From: Shinella zoogloeoides
Lineage (GTDB): Bacteria; Pseudomonadota; Alphaproteobacteria; Rhizobiales; Rhizobiaceae
Direction of reading: 5' to 3'
Assembly: GCF_003574625.1 (NCBI RefSeq)
Contig: NZ_QNUJ01000002.1
Span: 310,001-374,000 of the forward strand
Length of the DNA: 64,000 nucleotides
The position numbers and the translations under genes were made by a program. Shown piece after piece: positions 9,164 through 18,015 of the stretch. Under the pieces are notes generated by a model. It was given only the letters and a program-made list of their open reading frames with translations. It was not told the DNA's origin and made no database searches. How positions within the stretch are numbered: position 1 is the stretch's first letter; the number at the start of each line of letters is the position of its first letter.

Positions 9164-10354
9164 TCACGCCGGGAGCCGGCAATCCGCCCAGTCGCCCGAC
9201 CGGCTGGACGCCAGCGCGGCCTCGATGAACTTAACGCCGAGCGCGCCGTCCGTCACCGTCGGATAGTCCAGCAGCCCCTCGGGCAGCGTCCGGCCGAGCC
9301 GGCGCGCCTCGACGGCGATGGCGAATTCCTCGTAGAGGTTGCCCCAGGCGTCGCTCAGCGCCTCGGGATGGCCGCGCGGCATGTGCACGAAACGGGCGGC
9401 ATGGATGCCGATGCCCGCGCCCTCGCCGCGCGTCAGCAGGCGGGCCGGCTCGCCGAAGCGGCGGAAATGCAGCACTTCCGGCTCCTCCTGGTTCCATTCG
9501 AGACTCGCCTTGTCGCCGAAGGCGCGGATGCGCAGGCCGCAATGGGCGCCGGGCGCCACCTGCGAGATCATGATCGTACCGGGAATGTCGCCCTCGTAGC
9601 GCACATGCATGAAGGCGGTGTCCTCCAGCGGCTTTTCCGGGCCGAGCGTGTGGAACTCCGCCCGCACCGACGTCACCGGCCGGCCGCAGACGAAGGCGCC
9701 GAGATGGTGGCAATGGGTGCCGATATCGCCCGTCGTGAAGGTAGGGCCGACGATGGCGGGATCGACGCGCCATTGCGCGCCCGCCCCGCCCTCCTTCGGC
9801 GGCGTCAGCGCCCATTCCTGGAAATATTCGACATGGACCTGCTTGAGCGTCCCGAGCGCGCCCTCGCGGATCATCTGCCGCGCCTGCCGCACCATGGCGG
9901 AGGAGGCATAGGCATAGGTGACGGCGAAGACGAGGCCCGTCTCCTTCTGCCGGCGGACGAGGTCGAGCGCGTCGTTAAGCGTCGTCGTCAGCGGCTTGTC
10001 GCTGATGACGTCGATGCCCTTTTCCATGAAGGCGACGGCGATGGCGTGGTGCGAATTGTTCGGTGTGGCGATGGCGACGGCGTCGATGCCGTCCGGCCGC
10101 GCCGCCTCGCGCTCGGCCATCACGCGGTAGTCGGTATAGGCGCGGTCCTCGTCGAACAGCCATTCGCGGCCCGATTCCTTCGCGACCTGCGGGCGCGACG
10201 ACAGGGCCCCCGCCACCACGTCCCAACGGTTGGAAAGCCGCGCGCCGCGTGCATGCACCTTGCCGATGAAACTGCCCTGCCCGCCGCCGACGACACCCAG
10301 CCGCAAGCGCCGCTCCGCCTGCGGAAACGCCGCCTTGTCCGAATTTCCTGCCAT
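9164..10354 (-). CDS. Gfo/Idh/MocA family oxidoreductase (inositol cluster, long form)
   Basis: This 396-residue protein has an N-terminal Rossmann fold (GVVGGGQGSF at about residues 20-29), the DKPL motif with the expected catalytic lysine, and a C-terminal substrate domain with GDIGTHCHH. It is an NAD(P)-dependent dehydrogenase of sugars or cyclitols. It is longer than the 330-residue IolG group and resembles the 370-400-residue forms acting on stereoisomers or keto sugars. The ATG at 10354 has a GAGGGAGG site. The frame stays open far upstream, but that part is antisense to iolG. It is divergent from iolG across a shared regulatory region. Confidence 0.85.
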   Translation of the reverse strand: MAGNSDKAAFPQAERRLRLGVVGGGQGSFIGKVHARGARLSNRWDVVAGALSSRPQVAKESGREWLFDEDRAYTDYRVMAEREAARPDGIDAVAIATPNNSHHAIAVAFMEKGIDVISDKPLTTTLNDALDLVRRQKETGLVFAVTYAYASSAMVRQARQMIREGALGTLKQVHVEYFQEWALTPPKEGGAGAQWRVDPAIVGPTFTTGDIGTHCHHLGAFVCGRPVTSVRAEFHTLGPEKPLEDTAFMHVRYEGDIPGTIMISQVAPGAHCGLRIRAFGDKASLEWNQEEPEVLHFRRFGEPARLLTRGEGAGIGIHAARFVHMPRGHPEALSDAWGNLYEEFAIAVEARRLGRTLPEGLLDYPTVTDGALGVKFIEAALASSRSGDWADCRLPA

Positions 10355-10390
10355 GATCGCCTCCCTCGTCTCCTCTGCCCGAAAACGGGC

Positions 10391-10439
10391 TTGCAGAATT
10401 AATATTGAGAGAATATCAAAAACGCAATGAATTTTGCAA
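10391..10439. promoter_or_regulatory. Candidate IolR operators in divergent Gfo/iolG promoter (site b)
   Basis: TTGCAGAATTAATATTG (10391-10407) and GCAATGAATTTTGCAA (10424-10439) lie in the 99 bp between two divergent dehydrogenase genes. Both resemble the TTGCAA-type element seen upstream of iolD and elsewhere in the cluster. The second copy ends just before the ribosome site of iolG, a position suited to repression. Confidence 0.5.
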
Positions 10440-10453
10440 ACGGAGGAGAACCG

Positions 10454-11455
10454 ATGACGAGGATTGCACTGCTCGGCTGCGGACGCATCGGCAAGATGCA
10501 TGCGGCAACCATCGTGCGCGCCGAGGGCGCGGAACTGGCCGCGGTCTACGACCCCGTGACCGCCGCCGCCGAGGAGACGGGCCGCCGCCACGGCTGCACC
10601 GTCGCCGCAAGCGCGGAGGAAGCAATCGCGCTTGCCGACGCCGTGCTGATCGCCACCTCGACGCCGACCCATGCCGACCTCATCGAGGCTTCCGCGAGAG
10701 CCGGCAAGGCGGTGTTCTGCGAAAAGCCCATCGACCTCTCGCTCGCCCGCGTCGTCGCCTGCCGCAAGGCGATCGCCGGCTTTACGCGCCCCGTGCAGAT
10801 CGGCTTCAACCGCCGCTTTGATCCCGGCCACCGCGCCGCCCGCGATGCCGCCCGGGCGGGCGAGATCGGCGACCTCCAGCAGGTCATCATCACCTCGCGC
10901 GATCCCGGCCTTGCCCCGCGCGACTATCTCAAGGTCTCCGGCGGCATCTTCCGCGACATGACGATCCACGACTTCGACCTTGCCCGCTTCATGCTGGGCG
11001 AGGAGCCGGTCGAGGTCTTCGCCACCGGCAGCGCGCTGGTCGATCCGACACTCGCGGAACTGAACGACGTCGATTCCACGATGATCGTCATGCGCACGGC
11101 GAGCGGCAGGCTCTGCCACATCAACAACTCCCGCGCCGCCGCCTATGGCTACGACCAGCGCGTCGAGCTGTTCGGCTCGAAGGGCATGCTGATCTCCGGC
11201 AACCGCCGCGCTCACCAGGTCGAGCGCTTCAATGCGTCCTCGACCGGCGCGGGCGAACCCTATCTCGACTTCTTCATCGAGCGCTATGTCGAGGCCTTCG
11301 AGCTCGGCCTGCAATCCTTCCTGCGCTGCGTCGCGGAGAGCCGCACGCCGGACGTCACCTTCGACGACGGCGAGAAGGCGCTGGTTCTCGCCGAGGCCGC
11401 CATCCGCTCGCGCGCCGAGGGGCGCTTCGTCAACGTCGCGGAGATCACGGGCTGA
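10454..11455 (+). CDS. iolG: Inositol 2-dehydrogenase (IolG/IdhA-type)
   Basis: This 333-residue Gfo/Idh/MocA enzyme fits IolG, which oxidises myo-inositol to 2-keto-myo-inositol with NAD+. Features are the GCGRIG dinucleotide motif at residues 8-13, EKPIDL with the catalytic lysine, QIGFNRRFD, and the MTIHDFDLARF region with Asp and His of the active site. ATG at 10454 follows a GGAGGAG site. It is a single gene, divergent from the long dehydrogenase and convergent with iolR. Of the four Gfo/Idh/MocA enzymes here it is the best match to the myo-inositol enzyme. Confidence 0.86.
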   Translation: MTRIALLGCGRIGKMHAATIVRAEGAELAAVYDPVTAAAEETGRRHGCTVAASAEEAIALADAVLIATSTPTHADLIEASARAGKAVFCEKPIDLSLARVVACRKAIAGFTRPVQIGFNRRFDPGHRAARDAARAGEIGDLQQVIITSRDPGLAPRDYLKVSGGIFRDMTIHDFDLARFMLGEEPVEVFATGSALVDPTLAELNDVDSTMIVMRTASGRLCHINNSRAAAYGYDQRVELFGSKGMLISGNRRAHQVERFNASSTGAGEPYLDFFIERYVEAFELGLQSFLRCVAESRTPDVTFDDGEKALVLAEAAIRSRAEGRFVNVAEITG

Positions 11456-11464
11456 GGCGTCCCC

Positions 11465-12376
11465 TCAGCCCTTGCGCCGCTGCTTGCCCGTGACCGTCGG
11501 GATCTCGGGCGAGCCCTTCTTGTCCTCCTGCAGCAGCGCGGCGAGCGCGACGGCGATGGCCTGCGTCAGGCACATGGGCGCGGCGAGCGAGCGCGAGAAG
11601 GAATATTCGTCCTCGGGGATGGTGAAGAGCACCGTGGCATTCTTGGCAAGCGGCGAGAGCTGGCTGTCGGTGATCGCCACGATGGGCGTGCCGTTCTCCG
11701 CCGCGACATCGGCGATGGTCACCACCTCCTTCGCATAGTGCCGGAAGGCGATGGCGACGAGCACGTCCTTCTTGCCCATGACCTTCGCCATCTCCGAGGC
11801 GAGCCCGCCGGCTGGATCGAGCAGGATGACGCGGCATTGCAGCATGGAGAGCACGTAGCGCAGGAACTTGGCGATGGGCTCGGAGCGGAGCTGGCCGGCG
11901 ATGAAGATCGTGTCGGCGTTCTTCAGCGTACGGGCCGTCCGCGTCAGGTTCTCTTCCGTCGTGGTGTTGAGAAGCTCCTGCAGGGTCGCGATGTCGCGCA
12001 CCACGAGGTCGTGCAGGAAGCCGAGATTGCCCTTGCGCTTGGTCTTCTCGAGGTCGACGTCGAGCGCGCTGATGCGCTCGCGATAGCCGGGCGCCGCCGT
12101 CGAAAGCCGGCTCTGGAACACCGACTGGAGCTGCTTGAAGCCGGAAAAGCCGAAATGCTGCGCGAAGCGCACGAGGATGGAGGGATGGGCGCCGCACTGT
12201 TCGGCAATCGCATTGATCGACTGCATGGCGACGATGTTCGGATTCTGCGTGACGAAGCGGGCGACCTGCTGGAAGCGGTCGGAAAGGTTCGGATAGGCTT
12301 GCGTGACGAGGTTGACGAAGGTCTCGTAATTCGCCGTCTTCGGCGGCGGCTGGTCGGACTGCTTTACCCTCGGCAT
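11465..12376 (-). CDS. iolR: MurR/RpiR family transcriptional regulator, probable inositol regulator IolR
   Basis: This 303-residue protein has an N-terminal RpiR-type helix-turn-helix domain (about residues 1-85, including AIAEQCGAHPSILVRFAQHFGF) and a C-terminal SIS phosphosugar-binding domain (about 125-260). In Sinorhizobium and relatives, an RpiR-type IolR represses inositol genes and responds to a pathway intermediate. Its position beside iolG and iolD supports that role. Its promoter region carries the same TTGCA-type elements as the other cluster promoters, suggesting autoregulation. The 3' end is 9 bp from iolG in convergent orientation. Confidence 0.8.
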   Translation of the reverse strand: MPRVKQSDQPPPKTANYETFVNLVTQAYPNLSDRFQQVARFVTQNPNIVAMQSINAIAEQCGAHPSILVRFAQHFGFSGFKQLQSVFQSRLSTAAPGYRERISALDVDLEKTKRKGNLGFLHDLVVRDIATLQELLNTTTEENLTRTARTLKNADTIFIAGQLRSEPIAKFLRYVLSMLQCRVILLDPAGGLASEMAKVMGKKDVLVAIAFRHYAKEVVTIADVAAENGTPIVAITDSQLSPLAKNATVLFTIPEDEYSFSRSLAAPMCLTQAIAVALAALLQEDKKGSPEIPTVTGKQRRKG

Positions 12377-12432
12377 ACGCCTACTCCCGAATATCCTCTT
12401 GCCGGCCGGAAGGCTCCGGCGCCGGTTTCATG

Positions 12433-12462
12433 TGCAGTATTGCATAAAAGCAAAGTCTGCAA
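12433..12462. promoter_or_regulatory. Candidate IolR operator upstream of iolR (site c)
   Basis: TGCAGTATTGCA (12433-12444) and CTGCAA (12457-12462) lie 57-86 bp upstream of the iolR start. They are weaker versions of the TTGCAA-type element at the other cluster promoters and could mediate autoregulation. Confidence 0.4.
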
Positions 12463-12536
12463 CGTTCGGTCTGCGGACGGTGTGGGCGTGGCTTCGGCCT
12501 ACCGGCTCGAAGAAGGCGGCCGTTCATGCGCGTTTG

Positions 12537-12684
12537 CCCCTCACCCTAACCCTCCCCCCGCAAGCGGGGAGAGGGGACTTGCCCCACCAACGGTCGTTGA
12601 TGGGGAAAACGGTCCGGCACATCTCCTTCTCCCCGCTTGCGGGGAGAAGGTGGCCGGCAGGCCGGATGAGGGGCAGCGCCCCAC
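12537..12684. repeat. RIME-like palindromic intergenic repeat
   Basis: Two inverted, related units face each other. The left unit reads from CCCCTCACCC to GCAAGCGGGGAGAGGGG (about 12537-12576). The right unit runs from CTTCTCCCCGCTTGCGGGG to CCGGATGAGGGGC (about 12626-12673). Each has its own CCCCGC/GCGGGG hairpin, and together they can form a long stem. The composition matches the Rhizobium-specific intergenic mosaic elements. It occupies the gap between iolR and the 3' end of the sugar-binding-protein gene and may stabilise the operon transcript. Confidence 0.75.
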
Positions 12685-12689
12685 CCCGG

Positions 12690-13637
12690 TCAGTAAGGCG
12701 CGTCGGGGAAGTAATATTCTGCGGCGTTGTCCTTGGTGATCAGCGGGCTGCCGAGCACGTAGCGGCCGTTGATCGGGGCCTGGGTCGCATATTTCATCGT
12801 GACGAGCTCGATAGCCGGGATGATCAGGGTCGGCGGGTAGAAGATGTCGGCATCGACCATGTCGTGGCCGTCCTGCACCAGCTTGATGACCTTGTTCATG
12901 CCCGAGCCGCCGAGCACGGCGACATTCTTGCGATCGGCCTGCTTGATCGCCTCGATGGCGCCGAGCGCCGCGTCGTCGTCGCCGGCCCAGACGCCGTCGA
13001 TCTGCGGGAAGCGCTGGAGATAATCCTGCATGACTTCAAAACCCTTGTCCGGGTTCCAGTTGGCGTACTGCATGTCGAGCACCTCGATCTTGGTGCCCTT
13101 CAGCGCCTCGTTGAAGGCCTCGATGCGGATATTGTCGATGGCCGTCGGGATGCCGCGCATCACGACGATCTTGCCGCCGTCGGGGAACTTCTTCTTGAAG
13201 TATTCGGCCGCCGCCTTGCCGTATTGCGGGTTGTCGCCGCCGACATAGAGGTCCTCGATGCCCTCTTCCGCAAGGCCGCGGTCGACGGTGGCGATGAAGA
13301 CGCCCTTGGCCTTGGCGGCCTTGACCGGCTCGGTCAGCGGATCGGATTCGAAGGGCAGCACGACGAGCGCGTTGATGTTGCGCGCCATCAGGTCCTCGAT
13401 GTCGTTCACCTGCTGGGTGGCGCTCGACGATGTCGCCAGCACGAAATCGATGTTCGGGAAGGCTTCCTTCATCCGGTCGATAGTGCGCTTGGTGTGGTAG
13501 TTGAGGCCGCCCGTCCAGCCATGCGTGGCGGCAGGAATGGAAATGCCGATCACGGCATCGGCGGAAAGCGCCGGCGAGGCAAGGCCCGCGACGGCCACCG
13601 CACCCGCGGCGATGAAGGATTTCAGTCTGTTGAACAT
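12690..13637 (-). CDS. Sugar/cyclitol ABC transporter periplasmic binding protein (PBP type 1)
   Basis: This 315-residue protein has a signal peptide (cleavage after about residue 26 at ALSA) and the RbsB-type periplasmic binding fold, with ATHGWTGGLNYHTK near the first ligand-binding segment, DRGL in the middle and GDDDAALGA near the hinge. It would deliver a monosaccharide or cyclitol to the permease encoded 37 bp upstream. Being last in a six-gene operon with catabolic dehydrogenases and an aldolase suggests its ligand feeds that pathway. Similarity in type to inositol-binding IbpA/MocB proteins is inference. Confidence 0.9.
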   Translation of the reverse strand: MFNRLKSFIAAGAVAVAGLASPALSADAVIGISIPAATHGWTGGLNYHTKRTIDRMKEAFPNIDFVLATSSSATQQVNDIEDLMARNINALVVLPFESDPLTEPVKAAKAKGVFIATVDRGLAEEGIEDLYVGGDNPQYGKAAAEYFKKKFPDGGKIVVMRGIPTAIDNIRIEAFNEALKGTKIEVLDMQYANWNPDKGFEVMQDYLQRFPQIDGVWAGDDDAALGAIEAIKQADRKNVAVLGGSGMNKVIKLVQDGHDMVDADIFYPPTLIIPAIELVTMKYATQAPINGRYVLGSPLITKDNAAEYYFPDAPY

Positions 13638-13674
13638 TCACACGTCTCCCTGTTGAAGTGAAAAGGTGGCGGCG

Positions 13675-14691
13675 TCAGCCCTGCGAACGATCCCGTTGCA
13701 GGAGGACGGCGATGATGATGATCGCGCCCTGGAATGCGCCGTTGAGATAGGGGCTGATGAAGCCCGTGAGGTTGAGGATGTTGCTGATGAAGCCGAGGAT
13801 CAGCACGCCGACGATGGTGCCCCAGATGCGCCCGAAGCCGCCGGAAAGCGCCGTGCCGCCGATGATGACCGCGGCGATCGCCTCCAGCTCCCACATGAGG
13901 CCCGTCGAGGGCGTGGCCGCGCCGAGGCGCGGCACGTAGATGACCGTGGCGACGGATACGCAGAGGCCCTGGATGACATAGGTGAGGATGCGCACGCGGC
14001 TGACGGGGATCGCCGAATAGAAGGCGACGTGCCGGTTCGAGCCGATGGCCGCGACATGCCGGCCGAAGCGCATGCGCCGCAGCGTCAGCTCGCCGATGAC
14101 GGCGATGACCGCGAGCACGATGATCGGCACGGCGATGCCGAGGACCTGGCCGTAGTAGATCGGCCGGGCCGCGTCGCGCAGCGAGAAGTCGAGCGAGATC
14201 GAGCCGCCGTCCGCAAGCCAGGTGATGACCGAGCGGAAGATGCCCATGGCACCGAGCGTGACGATGAAGGCCTCCACCCGGCCCTTGACGATCATGAAAC
14301 CGTTGATGAAGCCCGCGAAGGCGCCGATGGCGAGCGAGAAGGCGATGCCGGCGGCAACGAGCAGCCAGCCGTCGCCGAGCGTGGCGGCGGCCGCGTTCAT
14401 GAACATGATCGTCATGCCCGCGACGAGCGCCGAGAGCGAGCCGACGGAAAGGTCGAGCCCGCCCGCCGTGATGACGAAGGTCGCCCCGACCGCGATGATG
14501 CCGATGATGGCGCTGCGGGTGAAGACGTTGGAAAGGTTCTCCGCGCCGAGGAAGCTGTCGCTCATCAGCGAGCCGACGATCATCAAGAGGATGAGGGCGA
14601 GGAGCGGGCCGGCGGCCTCCAGAAGGCGCACGAGGGAGCGCCCGGGCGACGCAGCGGCGACGCCCGCGGTCGTTGCGGTCATGTCAGTCAA
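13675..14691 (-). CDS. RbsC-type sugar ABC transporter permease
   Basis: This 338-residue inner-membrane protein has about eight to ten hydrophobic segments and the RbsC/AraH family motifs, including TAGGLDLSVGS in the first third and GGTALSGGFG in the last third. It forms the channel for the sugar transporter and overlaps the ATPase gene by 4 bp. It is followed by the binding protein gene. Confidence 0.93.
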   Translation of the reverse strand: MTDMTATTAGVAAASPGRSLVRLLEAAGPLLALILLMIVGSLMSDSFLGAENLSNVFTRSAIIGIIAVGATFVITAGGLDLSVGSLSALVAGMTIMFMNAAAATLGDGWLLVAAGIAFSLAIGAFAGFINGFMIVKGRVEAFIVTLGAMGIFRSVITWLADGGSISLDFSLRDAARPIYYGQVLGIAVPIIVLAVIAVIGELTLRRMRFGRHVAAIGSNRHVAFYSAIPVSRVRILTYVIQGLCVSVATVIYVPRLGAATPSTGLMWELEAIAAVIIGGTALSGGFGRIWGTIVGVLILGFISNILNLTGFISPYLNGAFQGAIIIIAVLLQRDRSQG

Positions 14692-16196
14692 TGGCTTGCC
14701 TCCTCCTGTGGACTTGCCTCTTCAAGGCCCATGGCAAATCGGATGATGTCGTTCTCGGTGATGGCGTCGCCCGAAAGCTCACCGGCGATGCGCCCGCGGC
14801 GCATCACGAGCACCCGGTCGGAAAGGCCGACGATCTCCTGCATCTCCGAGGAGATGACGACGATGGCCTTGCCTTCGGCGGCGAGCCCCGCGATGATCTC
14901 GTAGATCTGCTGCTTGGCGCCGATGTCGACGCCGCGCGTCGGTTCGTCGAAGACGACGAGGTCCGGCTCGACACCGAGCGTCTTGGCGATCAGCACCTTC
15001 TGCTGGTTGCCGCCGCTGAGCGCGCCCGCCGTCACGTCCAGACGGCCGGCGCGGATGTCGTAGCGCTCGACCGCCGCCTCCAGATCGCGCCGCTCGGCCC
15101 GCCGGTCGATCCATGCGGCCCCGGCGATGGCGCCCCTTGTCAGCGCGACGTTCTGGTCGAGCGGCTTGGCCAGCAGCAGGCCCTTGCCCTTGCGGTCTTC
15201 CGTGAGATAGGCAAGCTTCAGCGCCCAGGCCTCGCGCGCCGCCGGCAGACGGCGTTCCCTGCCGCGCAGCACGAAGGAGCGGCATTTCGCCGGACGAAGG
15301 CCGAGCAGCGCCTCGAAGAGTTCCGTGCGGCCCGAGCCGACGAGGCCGGAAATGCCGAGCACCTCGCCCTCGCGGATATCGAGCGAGGCATCCTCGACGG
15401 CGCCCGGCGCGGACAGGCCGGCAACGCTGAGGAACGCCTTGCGCGGCGTGGCCTCGCGACGGGGCGGGTAGATCTCCGCCAGCGGCCGGCCGACCATGGC
15501 CTCGGCCATCTCGTTCTCGGAAATGGCGCTCGTCTTCTCCACCCGCACGATCTGTCCGTCGCGCAGCACCGCGACGCGGTCGGCAATGGCCTTGACCTCG
15601 TCGAGGCGGTGCGAGGTGAAGATCACCGAGCCGCCGCTCTTACGGAAGGCGCGGATGCGGGTAAAGAGATTGCCGGCCTCGGTGGCGGAGAGGACGGCGG
15701 TCGGCTCATCCATCAGGATGAGCTTCGGCTGGCGGGCGAAGGCTTTCGCAAGCTCGATCATCTGCCAGTCGGAGACCGGCAGGTCGCGAAGCCGCGCCCT
15801 GACGGGGGCGGCTGAGCCGAGTTCGGCGAGAAGCGCGCGCGCCTTCACCTCCATCGCCTTGCGGTCGGTAAAGAGGCCGCGCGTCAGCTCGCGGCCGAGG
15901 AAGACGTTCTCCGCCACCGTCAGGTGCGGGGCGAGGCAGAATTCCTGGTGCACCATGACGATGCCGGCGCGCTCGGCCTCCTGCAGCGTCGTAGGCGCGG
16001 GCGCACCGTCGAGCAGCATGGTGCCGGCCGAAGGGGCGGCAAGGCCGGCCGCGATGCGCATGAGCGTCGACTTGCCGGCGCCGTTCTCCCCGACGAGGGC
16101 GAGAACCTCGCCCGGCTCGACGGCAAGCTCGATGCCCTTGAGGACCGGCACGACGCCGTAGGATTTCTCGATCTGGCGGAAGGTCAGGAGCGCCAT
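14688..16196 (-). CDS. RbsA-type sugar ABC transporter ATPase (two-domain)
   Basis: This 502-residue protein has two fused nucleotide-binding domains, as in RbsA/MglA. The first has Walker A GENGAGKS at residues 36-43 and Walker B LILMDEPTAVLS. The second has a degenerate GLVGSGRTE Walker A, the usual state in this family, the signature LSGGNQQKV and Walker B LVVFDEPTRGVD. It powers the transporter formed with the next two genes, and its start is 2 bp from the stop of the hydroxyacid dehydrogenase gene. Confidence 0.93.
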   Translation of the reverse strand: MALLTFRQIEKSYGVVPVLKGIELAVEPGEVLALVGENGAGKSTLMRIAAGLAAPSAGTMLLDGAPAPTTLQEAERAGIVMVHQEFCLAPHLTVAENVFLGRELTRGLFTDRKAMEVKARALLAELGSAAPVRARLRDLPVSDWQMIELAKAFARQPKLILMDEPTAVLSATEAGNLFTRIRAFRKSGGSVIFTSHRLDEVKAIADRVAVLRDGQIVRVEKTSAISENEMAEAMVGRPLAEIYPPRREATPRKAFLSVAGLSAPGAVEDASLDIREGEVLGISGLVGSGRTELFEALLGLRPAKCRSFVLRGRERRLPAAREAWALKLAYLTEDRKGKGLLLAKPLDQNVALTRGAIAGAAWIDRRAERRDLEAAVERYDIRAGRLDVTAGALSGGNQQKVLIAKTLGVEPDLVVFDEPTRGVDIGAKQQIYEIIAGLAAEGKAIVVISSEMQEIVGLSDRVLVMRRGRIAGELSGDAITENDIIRFAMGLEEASPQEEASH

Positions 16197-16198
16197 GG

Positions 16199-17188
16199 TC
16201 AGGCCCCGACGGCCGAAAGGCGCTGCGCGGCGATCTCGGAGCGGTTGACGACCAGCGCCGGATCGAGCGTGCCCTTGAAATAGTCGACGATGTTCGTGGC
16301 CGCCGAAATCGCCATGCGGCGCGCGCAGGCTTCCGTCAGGCCCGCATTGTGCGGCGAGAGCACGACGCGCTCGCAGGCGAGCATCGGGTCGCCCGGAGCC
16401 GGCGGCTCGGCGTCGAACACGTCGAGGCCGGCGGCGGCAAGACGGCCCTCGTTCAACGCGGCAAGCAGCGCCGCCTCGTCGATCAGCCCGCCGCGCGCCG
16501 TGTTGACGAGGACGGCCGAGCGCTTCATGGCGGCCAGTTCCGCCACACCGATCAGCGGTTCGGCGCCGGATTTCGGCACATGCAGCGAGACGACGTCGGC
16601 GCGCTTCAGCCCGTCCATGAGGTCGCCGACCGGGGTGACGCCCGCCGCCGCGATCTCGGCGGCGTCCTGGAACCTGTCATAGGCGATGACCGCCATGCCG
16701 AGCGCCGCCGCGATCTGCGCCAGCCGCCGGCCGATGCGCCCGAAGCCGACGATGAGGAGCGTGCGCCCGTCGAGTTCGTCCGCATCGAGGCTGTTGCGGT
16801 AGTTCCAGTCGCCGGCGCGCATCTTGCGGTCGAAGAGCACGGTGCGTCGCGCGGCCGCCAGCATCAGCATGACGGCATGCTCGGCGACGGCGCGCGAATT
16901 GACGTCGCCGACGACGGCGAGCGGAATGCCCCGGGCATTCAGCGCCGCGACATCGACGGAATCGTAGCCGACGCCGTGGCGGGAGACGATGCCGAGCCGG
17001 GGCGCCTTCTCGACGAAGGCGGCCGGCAGCGGCTGGGTGCGGATGAGCAGCGCATCGGCGGCCGGCAGGAACGGCTCGTAGCTCGCCGCCGAGACCTCCT
17101 CGACATAATCCACCGTCACCCCGGGCGCAGCATGAAGGACGGCGAGGCCGTCGGCGTGGATCTTGCCCGCGACGAGAACCCTCGGCAT
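16199..17188 (-). CDS. D-2-hydroxyacid dehydrogenase, NAD-dependent
   Basis: This 329-residue enzyme is a D-isomer-specific 2-hydroxyacid dehydrogenase of the SerA/glyoxylate-reductase type. GFGRIGRRLA is the Rossmann motif, and Arg in NTARGG, Glu in FDAEPP and His in LSPHNAG form the catalytic set. It lacks the C-terminal ACT domain of long SerA proteins. It begins directly after the stop of the aldolase gene, so the two are very tightly coupled. A reasonable role is oxidation or reduction of a C3 hydroxyacid made by the aldolase or aldehyde dehydrogenase, but the substrate is unknown. Confidence 0.88.
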   Translation of the reverse strand: MPRVLVAGKIHADGLAVLHAAPGVTVDYVEEVSAASYEPFLPAADALLIRTQPLPAAFVEKAPRLGIVSRHGVGYDSVDVAALNARGIPLAVVGDVNSRAVAEHAVMLMLAAARRTVLFDRKMRAGDWNYRNSLDADELDGRTLLIVGFGRIGRRLAQIAAALGMAVIAYDRFQDAAEIAAAGVTPVGDLMDGLKRADVVSLHVPKSGAEPLIGVAELAAMKRSAVLVNTARGGLIDEAALLAALNEGRLAAAGLDVFDAEPPAPGDPMLACERVVLSPHNAGLTEACARRMAISAATNIVDYFKGTLDPALVVNRSEIAAQRLSAVGA

Positions 17189-18004
17189 TCAGTATCCTCC
17201 CGTGTCGATCTTGTTTGCCGGAACGACTTCCTGCGTCAGCTCGCGGAACTTTCGAACGCTCGCCTCCGCCGCGCCGGCGAGCAGGCGCACGTCGTTGGAG
17301 ACGGTCACGAAATCGAAGCCCCAGCTCACCGCCTCGGCGGCATAGTCCGGCGTGCCGTTGTGCAGCGCGGCGCGCTTGCCCGCCTTGTGGGCGGCGTGGA
17401 GGATGGTCTTGATCGCCTCGATCATCTCTGGCTCGCGGCGGTCGAAGCCCGGCGCATATTTCTTGCCCTGCAACCCGAGCGTCAGGTCGGCGGGGCCGAT
17501 ATAGACGCCGTCGAGGCCTGGGGTCGCGAGGATATCCTCGAGGTTCTCATAGGCCTGCGCCGTCTCGATCATGGCGAGGCAGATGATCTCTTCGTCGGCT
17601 TCCGCCGCATAGCCGGGGCCGGCGGAAAAGAGCGCCCGGCTCGGGCCGAAGCTGCGCACGCCGGCGGGCGGATAGCGCACATAGGAGACCAGCCGCTCTG
17701 CCTCGGCGCGGGTATTGATCATCGGGCAGATGACACCGTAGGCCCCGGCATCCAGCGCCTTCATGATGTCGGCGGGGTCGAGCCAGGGCACGCGCACCAG
17801 CGGCGTCACGCCGCTCGCCCGCATCGCTTGCAGCATCGGCACCGCGCCGTCATAGCCGACGATGCCGTGCTGCATGTCGATGGTGACGCTGTCATAGCCC
17901 TGCGCGGCCATGATCTCCGCGCTGAAGGAATTGGCGATGGAGAGCCAGCCGTTGAGCACCGGCCTGCCTTCCGCCCAGCGCTGCTTGACACCGTTCCTGA
18001 TCAT
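17189..18004 (-). CDS. HpcH/HpaI family class II aldolase
   Basis: This 271-residue protein belongs to the HpcH/HpaI aldolases, metal-dependent enzymes that cleave 2-keto-3-deoxy acids to pyruvate (or hydroxypyruvate) and an aldehyde. Family residues seen are DMQHG with His46, LVRVPW with Arg71, the metal ligand Glu in MIETAQA, and Asp in GPADLTLG. The start at 18004 follows a GGAGGC site; the frame is open upstream but only as antisense of the next gene. Its place between an aldehyde dehydrogenase and a hydroxyacid dehydrogenase in an inositol-type cluster suggests cleavage of a deoxy-keto acid derived from the cyclitol. Confidence 0.88.
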   Translation of the reverse strand: MIRNGVKQRWAEGRPVLNGWLSIANSFSAEIMAAQGYDSVTIDMQHGIVGYDGAVPMLQAMRASGVTPLVRVPWLDPADIMKALDAGAYGVICPMINTRAEAERLVSYVRYPPAGVRSFGPSRALFSAGPGYAAEADEEIICLAMIETAQAYENLEDILATPGLDGVYIGPADLTLGLQGKKYAPGFDRREPEMIEAIKTILHAAHKAGKRAALHNGTPDYAAEAVSWGFDFVTVSNDVRLLAGAAEASVRKFRELTQEVVPANKIDTGGY

Positions 18005-18015
18005 GGATGCCTCCC

